Shown: one piece after another, positions 1 to 10,393 of the stretch
How the letters are laid out: each line of letters opens with the position of its first letter
How positions within the stretch are numbered: the stretch's first letter is position 1
Assembly: GCA_024402635.1 (NCBI GenBank)
Contig: JAKSTJ010000014.1
Coordinates: 1 to 51,334, forward strand
Direction of reading: 5' to 3'
Origin: Treponema sp.
GTDB lineage: Bacteria; Spirochaetota; Spirochaetia; Treponematales; Treponemataceae
Length of the DNA: 51,334 nucleotides
Notes under the pieces: generated by a model
Seen by the model: the letters and a program-made list of their open reading frames with translations, nothing else
What the model was told of the DNA's origin: nothing
The model's database searches: none
Translations under genes and position numbers: made by a program

Positions 1-703
1 TTTTTCTTGGATATGCAGAGAAACCTGTCAAAAGAATGAGAGGTTTTACTTCCATTGCCTGTTTTTCAATTGCATCGTAGTCTAAAAGACCAGTTTCTTT
101 ATCTACACCATAAGGATGAGATTCAAACATACGTGCAGAAACGTTCATTTTATAACCGTGTGTAAGGTGACCACCACAAGAGTAGTCAAGACCCATAAGT
201 TTCTGATTTCCAAATTTAACACGGAGTTCTGCAAACTGTTGGTCTGTAAGATCATTTAATGATTTAACGCCAAGTTCTTCCAAAGTTGGAGTTTCTACTT
301 TAGCACTTAAGATTGCCCAGTAAGCAACTAAGTTTGTATCAGCACCAGAGTGTGGCTGAACATATGCATAATCTGCACCAAAAAGAGCTTCTGCTTCACG
401 AGCAGCAGTGTTTTCTACAGCGTCGATGTTTACACAACCACCATAATAACGGTGTTCTGGATATCCTTCTGCGTATTTATCTGTAAGAAGGTTTCCCATT
501 GCTGCCTGAACGTTTAAAGAACAGTAGTTTTCAGAAGCAACAAGTTTCAAGTGACTGCGCTGGTTATCAATTTCATTAACAATTGAAGCAGCAATATCAG
601 GTCCAACTGCTGCTACCTGCTGTAAATTTGCAACATAGGCACACATTGCAGCTGTTGGTTTTCCGCCGCAATTTGCCAAATAATTTTCTAATGGTGTAGA
701 CAT
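1..703 (-). CDS. glyA: Serine hydroxymethyltransferase GlyA (3' end outside window)
   Basis: This is a PLP enzyme that converts serine and tetrahydrofolate to glycine and methylene-THF in the cytoplasm. The visible part is the first 234 residues, starting MSTPLENYL. The SHMT hallmarks LVASENYCS, the segment GYPEHRYYGGC and the stretch LFGADYAYVQPHSGADTN are all readable. The sequence after that (LSAKVETPTLEELGVKSLND) is longer than the E. coli type and fits the longer spirochaete/Bacteroidetes-style SHMT; that comparison is from memory. The start at 703 is supported by AGAGG about six bases upstream. The gene runs off the left edge, so the C-terminal half including the PLP lysine is not seen. 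A good promoter lies at 735-763. Confidence 0.95.
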   Translation of the reverse strand, partial: MSTPLENYLANCGGKPTAAMCAYVANLQQVAAVGPDIAASIVNEIDNQRSHLKLVASENYCSLNVQAAMGNLLTDKYAEGYPEHRYYGGCVNIDAVENTAAREAEALFGADYAYVQPHSGADTNLVAYWAILSAKVETPTLEELGVKSLNDLTDQQFAELRVKFGNQKLMGLDYSCGGHLTHGYKMNVSARMFESHPYGVDKETGLLDYDAIEKQAMEVKPLILLTGFSAYPRK

Positions 704-734
704 AAAAATCCTCTTTATATGATTAATTAAATGA

Positions 735-763
735 ATAATAACGTAAAAATTGTTAAATTACAA
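735..763 (-). promoter_or_regulatory. Sigma-70-type promoter for glyA
   Basis: Read on the minus strand: -35 TTGTAA (758-763), a 17-base spacer, -10 TATTAT (735-740). Transcription would start near 728, giving a leader of about 25 bases that carries the AGAGG ribosome site. No glycine riboswitch or other structure fits in so short a leader. Confidence 0.6.
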
Positions 764-893
764 CGTTTATACTATTGATGAAACAAAGGATTTTAAAAAT
801 TACAAAAAATTAGCAGAAAAATAAAAAAATACTTCCTTTTTTATGCAATTAAAAACAATTAACTATGTAGAAACTTATTTGAGGGGGATTGTT

Positions 894-1958
894 TTGAAAA
901 GAAGTATTTTGTTTTTTGTTGTTGCAGCCGCTTTGGGGACAATGGTTGCCTGTGTTTTTCAAAAGGAAAATCTTAAGCTGGAAATTGAAGATTCTGTTCA
1001 GTTCTTACCTGAAAAGAACCTCTATTATTCAATCAAAAATTTATATTCAACTCATTGTTATGATTCACTCACGTTGTACTGGACAAATCCTGAAAGTCCT
1101 AAATTCTGTAAAAGTAGAATTATCTGGGATAATAATGAAATTGAATTATATGGAGAACCTTCCGAAGAAATGACTCTGGAAATTAAAGATATTATTCCAG
1201 GAGTTTTGACAAATTTTACAGTAGAAGCTTATGATACAAAAGATTTGCTGATTGATTCTCTTGAAATTGAAACTTATGCTGGCCATTGTTATTACGAAGG
1301 AGAAAATATTCTTTATTATGGAAGAAACTTAAATAATTATTTAGTTAAACCTGAAAACATTCTGGGAATAGCAGAATACAAATTGATTCCTGAAAATTTA
1401 ACCGTAACTGTTCAAATGGAAGATTTATGTATTAATGAAAATGCTGATAAAACAAATTTCGGATTATTTAAATCTGTAAGTTTAAAGCCTTTTGCAATTG
1501 CTGAAAAAAAATTGACGGATTTTCCGGTTTCTCTAAATGAAGCAATTAAATTATGTAATGAATTAACCTGTTCCTTAATGTCAGAAGAAAATTGTGTTTA
1601 TTATGCTGATTCTGATTGTTCTGTTCTTTACACTGACTGTGAAAATGAAGAATTTTATGTAAACGAATATTGCAAAGGATTTCGGCTTCCTTCCAGTGCA
1701 GAATGGGAATTTGCTTTACGAGGAGGAAATCCTAATTCAAAAAACTGGGGAAAAGAATTGTATTTTTCTGAAAAAGATATTAGCGGTGAATTTACTCTTG
1801 ATTTTAAGCCAGCTGATTATTCTGAAAAAAATACAATTAAACCAGAAAATGAGAATTATAATATTGGAATAAATTCTTTTTCAAAAAATAATGGAATTGA
1901 TATAGAAACTTTTGATGGAGAGCGAAAAGCTGATTTAAGGGTAGTGAGAAGTTTGTAA
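894..1958 (+). CDS. Lipoprotein with degenerate sulfatase-modifying-factor (SUMF1/FGE-like) domain
   Basis: I place the start at the TTG at 894, because GAGGGGG (881-887) lies six bases before it and the protein then begins with a clean lipoprotein signal, MKRSILFF..GTMVAC, with the lipid-bearing cysteine at residue 20. An upstream ATG at 843 has no ribosome site and would spoil the signal. The C-terminal half carries the SUMF1 fold signature GFRLPSSAEWEFALRGG and ends in the family-typical LRVVRS. The middle is Cys-rich and the classical catalytic cysteine pair near the C-terminus is absent, so a binding or structural role is more likely than formylglycine formation. The N-terminal 150 residues resemble a fibronectin-like beta-sandwich. 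It abuts the convergent M28 gene with no intergenic base. Confidence 0.75.
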   Translation: MKRSILFFVVAAALGTMVACVFQKENLKLEIEDSVQFLPEKNLYYSIKNLYSTHCYDSLTLYWTNPESPKFCKSRIIWDNNEIELYGEPSEEMTLEIKDIIPGVLTNFTVEAYDTKDLLIDSLEIETYAGHCYYEGENILYYGRNLNNYLVKPENILGIAEYKLIPENLTVTVQMEDLCINENADKTNFGLFKSVSLKPFAIAEKKLTDFPVSLNEAIKLCNELTCSLMSEENCVYYADSDCSVLYTDCENEEFYVNEYCKGFRLPSSAEWEFALRGGNPNSKNWGKELYFSEKDISGEFTLDFKPADYSEKNTIKPENENYNIGINSFSKNNGIDIETFDGERKADLRVVRSL

Positions 1959-2756
1959 TCAGGAATCTGCAATTGTTTTAAGTTCTGCCAGTCCGTCTAA
2001 AATTCTTCCGGTTATTTCAAAGGCTTCTGGAGAAAGATGTTGAAGATTATCTTCTTTTGTATGAAGCATTTTCCAGGTTTGAGGGAAAATATCAGGACCA
2101 ATTTCTTCAGAAGGCAGCATTGTAATGGCACAGGCTGGAATTCCGTGAACAAGAAAGGCTGCATTGTCACTGTAGTTTGTTGCCATTTTGTACCATTTAC
2201 CTTTTGATGCTTTTTTAATGATTTTTTCAGCTCGAGATTCCAGAGCCAGATAATTCTTAAGAAAAGCCCCGGAACTTTTAGATGGAACGCTGGTTTCACA
2301 GATTATTGGTACATTGCCCCGACCCATACAATCAAGTACAAAAATATCATCATTTGTAATGCCTAACTTTTTGAATAATGCAGCCAGTGCAAAAGCTCCC
2401 TGCTGGTCTACGCCTTCAGAACCTAATTCTTCTCCGTCAGTAAAAATCATACGGATATTATGAAAACCTGGCATTAAACTTAATTTTTCTGCCCACTGCA
2501 TCATCATAAATACAGCGGCAGAATTATCATTTGCACCTGGACTATCTGGAACTCTGTCGTAATGAGCAATTATTGTTTTAATTTTAAAAATAGGATTGTA
2601 TTGTCTTAAAGGGAATTTTACATATATATGATTCTTTCCATTAATTGGCATAATAGGAGCATTTATATTTCTTTGTTTTAAATAATTTTGAATAAAAGCT
2701 GCTCTATTACAATCAGGAGAAATAAATTCTTCAAATTCAGGTGGAATCAGATACAT
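1959..2756 (-). CDS. M28-family zinc aminopeptidase-like protein
   Basis: A 265-residue cytoplasmic protein (no signal peptide) of the M28 peptidase family. Predicted zinc and catalytic residues are in order: H65 (IIAHYDRVP), D77 (SPGANDNSAA), E109/E110 (IFTDGEELGSEG), D142 (LDCMGRGN) and H232 (KMLHTKEDN). This spacing fits M28 enzymes that use two zinc ions to remove N-terminal residues; the protein is shorter than secreted family members and lacks a PA insert. The substrate is unknown. The ATG at 2756 has no clear Shine-Dalgarno, only an AT-rich leader. The gene stops exactly where the convergent lipoprotein gene stops, so the two transcripts must either share terminator-free space or overlap. 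Confidence 0.85.
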   Translation of the reverse strand: MYLIPPEFEEFISPDCNRAAFIQNYLKQRNINAPIMPINGKNHIYVKFPLRQYNPIFKIKTIIAHYDRVPDSPGANDNSAAVFMMMQWAEKLSLMPGFHNIRMIFTDGEELGSEGVDQQGAFALAALFKKLGITNDDIFVLDCMGRGNVPIICETSVPSKSSGAFLKNYLALESRAEKIIKKASKGKWYKMATNYSDNAAFLVHGIPACAITMLPSEEIGPDIFPQTWKMLHTKEDNLQHLSPEAFEITGRILDGLAELKTIADS

Positions 2757-2820
2757 AATTTTATTTTATTTATATTCAGTTTTATAGTCTAGGTATTTTT
2801 TCTGATTCTTTTATGGTCTT

Positions 2821-2849
2821 TTGCAAAAATTTCAAATATCGAGTAAAAT
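2821..2849 (+). promoter_or_regulatory. Sigma-70-type promoter for the diguanylate cyclase gene
   Basis: TTGCAA (2821-2826), 17 bases, TAAAAT (2844-2849). It predicts a transcript start near 2856 and a short leader containing GAGG (2869-2872) ahead of the TTG start at 2880. Confidence 0.6.
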
Positions 2850-2879
2850 TAATCAGTTAGTGTATCACGAGGCTTGTAG

Positions 2880-4235
2880 TTGGAAAACAAAAAAAAATCT
2901 GATTTTAGATCCATAAAAATTTCTCATGTAAATATCATTCTTATGGTTTTAGCCTGCTTTTTGTGTTTTCTGGTTTATATTACAAGTATTAATACTAAAA
3001 AGAGCAGTACCATCTTAATTTCTACAATGAATGATTATGCTGAATGTAATAAAGCAATCAATGATTTTCGTGAAGCTTCTGAATTTCTTACAAATGAAAT
3101 ACGACTTTTTGCTGTAAATAAAGATTCAATTTTTATGGATTATTATTTTCAGGAAGTAAATGAATTTAAACGTAGAGAAAATGATTTAAGTATAATTGAA
3201 ATGTCTCATAATCAGGATGAAGTGGACATTTACCTGAGAAAAGCCTTTGAAACTTCTAAATCTCTTGAAGCAACAGAAAATTTATCTTTCAGATTGATTT
3301 GTGAATCTTCGGGAGTTGAATTTGAAAGTATGCCCGAAAGTGTCAGAAAAGTTATAGTTCCTGACGAAATAAACAGTTTATCAAAAGAAGAAAAACTTAA
3401 CATTGGAAGAAATTATCTTTTTGATGTTGATTATCTTCAGACAAAGGCACAAATAATTAATTACGTAGACAAATCCTTAAATGCTCTAATGAAAGACTTT
3501 CTTTTAAAGCAGGATAAAGATACTGCAATTTTTAATCGTTCAATTTTAGTTCAGCATCTGGCAGTTATTTTTCTTTCAGCAGTAAGTATTATTTTATTCC
3601 TTATAATTGCTTTGTATATTATTAAACCTTTGCGAAAATCCTTAAAAGCAATTGAAATTGGTCATAAAATAAAATTTCAGGGTGCATATGAATTAAGATA
3701 TATTCAGAATGCTTATAATATTTTGATTGAAAAAACTGAAATCAGAACTTCTGTATTAAAATATAAAGCTGAACACGATCCTTTGACTGGCTTAATAAAC
3801 AGAGATGCATTTCAGCAGATTAAGGAAGTTATTTCCAAAGAAATTGATCCTGTTGCTTATTTAATTTTAGATGTTGATAATTTTAAAACAATAAATGACA
3901 AATACGGTCATCTTACAGGTGATGAAGTATTAAAACTTATTTCAAGCAAGATGCAGGAAAGTTTTTCTGAATTTGATTATATTGCCAGAATTGGTGGTGA
4001 TGAATTTGCAATTTTAATGACAAAACTTTCAACCGAACCTGAATCTGAAATTAAAAAAATAATTGATGAAATTAACGACGAAATTTCTCATCCAGCAGAT
4101 AATATGCCGCCAGTTTCTTTAAGTGTTGGTATTGCAATTTCTGATTCTGGTTTTAATAAAGAAATGGAACCTCATGCTGATATTGCTTTGTATAATTCAA
4201 AGAAAGCAGGTCGCTGCAGATGTTCTTTCTATTAA
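2880..4235 (+). CDS. Membrane-bound GGDEF diguanylate cyclase
   Basis: A sensor enzyme predicted to make cyclic di-GMP from two GTP. The TTG start has GAGG seven bases upstream. Order of parts: a membrane helix at about 15-37, an extracytoplasmic helical sensor region at about 40-225, a second helix at about 227-249, a short linker, then a GGDEF domain at about 295-450. The GGDEF motif is intact at 372-376 (IARIGGDEFAIL), with metal-binding D331 (LILDVDNFKTIND) and the HDPLTGLINR motif at the domain start. The product-inhibition site RxxD that usually sits five residues before GGDEF reads SEFD, so allosteric feedback is probably lost. The periplasmic domain matches no family I recognise. Monocistronic by its own promoter, with the TraB/GumN gene 27 bases downstream. 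Confidence 0.9.
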   Translation: MENKKKSDFRSIKISHVNIILMVLACFLCFLVYITSINTKKSSTILISTMNDYAECNKAINDFREASEFLTNEIRLFAVNKDSIFMDYYFQEVNEFKRRENDLSIIEMSHNQDEVDIYLRKAFETSKSLEATENLSFRLICESSGVEFESMPESVRKVIVPDEINSLSKEEKLNIGRNYLFDVDYLQTKAQIINYVDKSLNALMKDFLLKQDKDTAIFNRSILVQHLAVIFLSAVSIILFLIIALYIIKPLRKSLKAIEIGHKIKFQGAYELRYIQNAYNILIEKTEIRTSVLKYKAEHDPLTGLINRDAFQQIKEVISKEIDPVAYLILDVDNFKTINDKYGHLTGDEVLKLISSKMQESFSEFDYIARIGGDEFAILMTKLSTEPESEIKKIIDEINDEISHPADNMPPVSLSVGIAISDSGFNKEMEPHADIALYNSKKAGRCRCSFY

Positions 4236-4262
4236 AAAAATTAATTTAACGGAGATTGATTT

Positions 4263-5186
4263 ATGAAAGTAAAAAAGTTTATTTTAGTATTTTTATTAGT
4301 TTTCTTAGGATTTCAATTATCAGCTCAGGCAACAATTTCAAGATATCCAGGATCTATGTTCTGGAAAATTACAGGTACTGATTCAAAGGGACAACCTTCA
4401 GAAATTTATGTTTTAGGAACAATTCATGTAGGTGATGACAGACTTTTTCCATTGCCAGATTATATTGAAGAAGCCTGGAAATCTTCTGATAAACATGTAT
4501 GTGAAATTTCTTCAAAAGAATGGTCTGAGCTTAAAGGCAAACTGGAAAAACTCATGATAAAAAGTGCCAATAACACTATAAAATTAAAACGCAATTTAAA
4601 AAAAGAATTAACAGAAGAAGAAATTAATTATCTTTACAGTTTAAATCCTATGTATAAAATGATGATGGGATTTGAACCTTGGGTTTTAAATCAGGTTTTA
4701 ACTGAAAATTTATTGGAATTTTCTGACCTGCAGGCTGACAAGGGATACGATAATTATTTTATGAACCGTGCTGCAGAGGAAGGAATTGAACTGGAAGGTT
4801 TAGATGAACTTCAGGTTCAGCTGGATGTTCTTACGTTTGGCGACTGGGATTATCAGTTGAATCAGGTAAAACAGGCAATAAAAGAACTTCAGTCTGGAGA
4901 AGCAGTAGAAGAAATCAAAAACTTATATGAAGCATATTTAACATTTGATGAAAATGAAATAGCAGCTTTATCAGAAATAGAAAGCAAGCCTGAAACTTCT
5001 GATAATTCTGATTATAACGAATTTCGTGATGCAGTTTTTCTTAATAGAAACAGTAACTGGTCTGAAGAAATAAATAACTATCTTTTAAATGGTGGTAAAA
5101 CCTTTATTTTTGCTGGTTGTGGTCATTTTGTTGGAGATGATTCAGTTTTCATTTTAATGAAAAATAAAGGTTATTTAGAGTTTTAG
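4263..5186 (+). CDS. Secreted TraB/GumN family protein
   Basis: A 307-residue protein with a signal peptide ending ..FQLSAQA (about residues 1-22) and the two conserved GxxH motifs of the TraB/GumN/Tiki superfamily: LGTIHVGDD near the N-terminus and FAGCGHFVGDD near the C-terminus. A GGAG site precedes the ATG. Tiki relatives in animals are metalloproteases that use the GxxH histidines, and bacterial GumN proteins are often found in polysaccharide clusters, but the bacterial function is not settled. Here it follows the diguanylate cyclase closely and may be co-transcribed. Its stop codon overlaps that of the convergent relQ-like gene by four bases (TTAG). Confidence 0.85.
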   Translation: MKVKKFILVFLLVFLGFQLSAQATISRYPGSMFWKITGTDSKGQPSEIYVLGTIHVGDDRLFPLPDYIEEAWKSSDKHVCEISSKEWSELKGKLEKLMIKSANNTIKLKRNLKKELTEEEINYLYSLNPMYKMMMGFEPWVLNQVLTENLLEFSDLQADKGYDNYFMNRAAEEGIELEGLDELQVQLDVLTFGDWDYQLNQVKQAIKELQSGEAVEEIKNLYEAYLTFDENEIAALSEIESKPETSDNSDYNEFRDAVFLNRNSNWSEEINNYLLNGGKTFIFAGCGHFVGDDSVFILMKNKGYLEF

Positions 5187-5935
5187 TCTAAAGCCTGTAA
5201 TTCAAGGGCGATTTCTTCCATTTCTCTGTCTGTCATAGCAATTGTTTCTGCCACTCTGTACAATTCTCTTCTTACGCTGTCAGGAACTTTGCTGGTATTT
5301 TTATAGTGTAGTTCATGTTCAAGACTTGCCCAGAAATCCATTGCAATTGTTCTTAGCTGAATTTCTACTTTTACGTTATGGACACTTTTAGAAAGATAAA
5401 CAGGTGTTTCAACTACTATGTGCAAACTTCTATAACCAGACTCTTTTGGTTTTTCAATATAATCACATTCTTTTAAAAGTTTAATATCCGGCTGTTTTAA
5501 TAAAATGTCTTTTATATTGTAAATATCTGAAATATAAGGACAAATAACTCTTACGCCTGCTACATCATTTAAGTTTTCGGTCATTGCATTAAAAGTAACC
5601 GGCAGATTTTTCTTTGCTAATTTTTTGGCAATGCTGTCCGGAGATTTAATTCTTGATTTAATGGTTTCGATTGGATTTCTTTTATGACCTACTGTACTTT
5701 CTTTATTTAAAATTTCTAATTTAGTAACAATCTGTTTAATTGCACTTTCATAAACCATTATTATCTGCTGAAAATGCATGGCCATTTTAAAATAATCATT
5801 ATCTATAGAAAGATTTGTATTAATGTCTGCAGGCAGGTTTGAATCGTTTTCATTTATATCGTCAATAATTTCAACATCCTGTTCAATAATTTCAGCTTCA
5901 TCAAAGGAATTTTCATCAATAATACTTGTTTTCAT
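5183..5935 (-). CDS. relQ: Small alarmone synthetase (RelA/SpoT-domain GTP pyrophosphokinase, RelQ type)
   Basis: Predicted to make (p)ppGpp from GTP/GDP and ATP. The protein has a single RelA_SpoT synthetase domain (about residues 95-215) and no HD hydrolase, TGS or ACT domain, as in the small synthetases RelQ/RelP. Readable signatures are GHKRNPIETIKSRIKSPDS, LNDVAGVRVIC, YIEKPKESGYRSLH, VEIQLRT and DFWASLEHELHYK. The first 45 residues are acidic and probably disordered, longer than in Firmicutes RelQ. The symbol is by family resemblance only. The ATG at 5935 has no nearby Shine-Dalgarno (a GGAG lies 19 bases away), so a start further inside is possible. A separate hydrolase would be needed to remove the alarmone and is not in this window. 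Confidence 0.88.
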   Translation of the reverse strand: MKTSIIDENSFDEAEIIEQDVEIIDDINENDSNLPADINTNLSIDNDYFKMAMHFQQIIMVYESAIKQIVTKLEILNKESTVGHKRNPIETIKSRIKSPDSIAKKLAKKNLPVTFNAMTENLNDVAGVRVICPYISDIYNIKDILLKQPDIKLLKECDYIEKPKESGYRSLHIVVETPVYLSKSVHNVKVEIQLRTIAMDFWASLEHELHYKNTSKVPDSVRRELYRVAETIAMTDREMEEIALELQALD

Positions 5936-6102
5936 AATTTTAATTTGAAATGTACTCCATTAATACTTAAATTAAAAATAATAATAAAAGTAACAATTTT
6001 CAAGAAAAAAACATTTAATCTTATTAAGAAATAGAGTATTGTTTTAGTATCGGAAATTGATATTTCCTCACTGATTATTTATTAAGGAGTGTAAGATAAA
6101 AA

Positions 6103-6513
6103 ATGAAAGCTTTTGTTAGAAAAGTAAATTATTATGAAACAGATAAAATGGGAATTACTCATCATTCAAATTATATAAGATTTATGGAAGAAGCCAGAAT
6201 AGATTTTTTATCGAACATTGGATGGGGATTCGATAAACTTGAAGATGCAGGACTTGTTTCTCCTGTTCTTAGTATTACTTGTGATTATAAACAGTCTACA
6301 ACTTTTGCAGATGAATTAAAAATTATTGTAAATACAGAAAAGTTTTCTGGTTTAAAATTTGTTATTAATTATACAATGAAATGCGGTGATAAAGTTGTTT
6401 GTACAGCTTCCAGTACTCACGTTTTTATGGATAAAAATGGACGTCCTGTTTTCCTTGAAAAACAATATCCTGATTTTTATAAAGCTTTAACTGAAACAAA
6501 AGTTGAAGAATAA
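6103..6513 (+). CDS. Acyl-CoA thioesterase, YbgC/4HBT hotdog family
   Basis: A 136-residue single hotdog domain. The N-terminal signature YYETDKMGITHHSNYIRFME matches the TD..G..HH.NY pattern of YbgC/4-hydroxybenzoyl-CoA thioesterases, which hydrolyse acyl-CoA thioesters, with the aspartate as the catalytic residue. The start ATG has AAGGAG about 13 bases upstream. The CYTH gene follows after 18 bases and the GH2 gene 12 bases after that, so all three may be one transcript. The physiological acyl group cannot be told from sequence. Confidence 0.88.
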   Translation: MKAFVRKVNYYETDKMGITHHSNYIRFMEEARIDFLSNIGWGFDKLEDAGLVSPVLSITCDYKQSTTFADELKIIVNTEKFSGLKFVINYTMKCGDKVVCTASSTHVFMDKNGRPVFLEKQYPDFYKALTETKVEE

Positions 6514-6531
6514 TTGTTAAGAGGTTGATTA

Positions 6532-7206
6532 ATGGGCCGGGAAATTGAAATGAAAATTGCTTTAACTCAGGAAGAATTTCTTTCTGTTTACAAGGCGATT
6601 TATGGTGAAGAAAAATATAGTGAAATTCAATTTGGAAAAGTTCAGCTTCTTTTTAAACAGGATAAAAATTATTCCCGTTATAAGACTCATAAAGAACGAA
6701 AAGCTTCCGGTGAGCCTAAAGTAATCAGATTACGAAAAGAAGAAATTATTGAGCTTGAAAAACCTGTTGATTTTACAAATCAGAATATGTCAAAAGTAAG
6801 CGAAATTTTTAAATCTTTTTGCAGCCCTGAAAATAAAAATCAATCCTTTTTTACAATAAAATATAAGACTCGACAAGACGGTATTGAATTTAACAGAGAA
6901 GACGAAACTTTTGTAGAAAAACAGGAAGTTATAGAAGAAATGCTGGAAATTGCCGGTTATGAATGCTGGTTTACAAAAGAAAAATGTGCCTGGTCCAGTC
7001 ATTGTACTTCTTCAATTTTAGACAATACAGATTTTCATCTGGAACTGGAAGCGGTAAATAATCTTCTGTATCTTGAAGTTGAAGTAACTGAATCTGATAA
7101 AAATCCTGATGCTATAAAAAATGGAATTATTGAATTTATAAAAACCTTAAAAATTAATCCGGAACATAAAGACAGTCGTTCCTGGGTAGAAATATTAAGT
7201 GTATAA
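6532..7206 (+). CDS. CYTH-domain protein (triphosphate-tunnel family)
   Basis: A 224-residue protein that begins with the defining ExExK motif (MGREIEMKIAL; E4, E6, K8). Downstream basic and acidic strands that line the triphosphate tunnel are visible: VIRLRKEE, FTIKYKTR, FHLELEAV and LYLEVEVTE. The family hydrolyses or cyclises triphosphorylated substrates with divalent metal (inorganic triphosphatase, thiamine triphosphatase, class IV adenylate cyclase). Which activity applies here is not visible. It sits between a thioesterase and a beta-galactosidase, with AGAGG before the ATG, and is likely co-transcribed with both. Confidence 0.8.
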   Translation: MGREIEMKIALTQEEFLSVYKAIYGEEKYSEIQFGKVQLLFKQDKNYSRYKTHKERKASGEPKVIRLRKEEIIELEKPVDFTNQNMSKVSEIFKSFCSPENKNQSFFTIKYKTRQDGIEFNREDETFVEKQEVIEEMLEIAGYECWFTKEKCAWSSHCTSSILDNTDFHLELEAVNNLLYLEVEVTESDKNPDAIKNGIIEFIKTLKINPEHKDSRSWVEILSV

Positions 7207-10392
<3,186 letters not shown>

Positions 10393-10393
10393 T

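Noticed and set aside
704..734. Glycine or THF riboswitch in the glyA leader
   Set aside because: The leader after the predicted promoter is about 25 bases, too short for either aptamer.
843..893. ATG at 843 as start of the SUMF1-like lipoprotein
   Set aside because: No ribosome site; the TTG at 894 has GAGGGGG and yields a correct lipoprotein signal.
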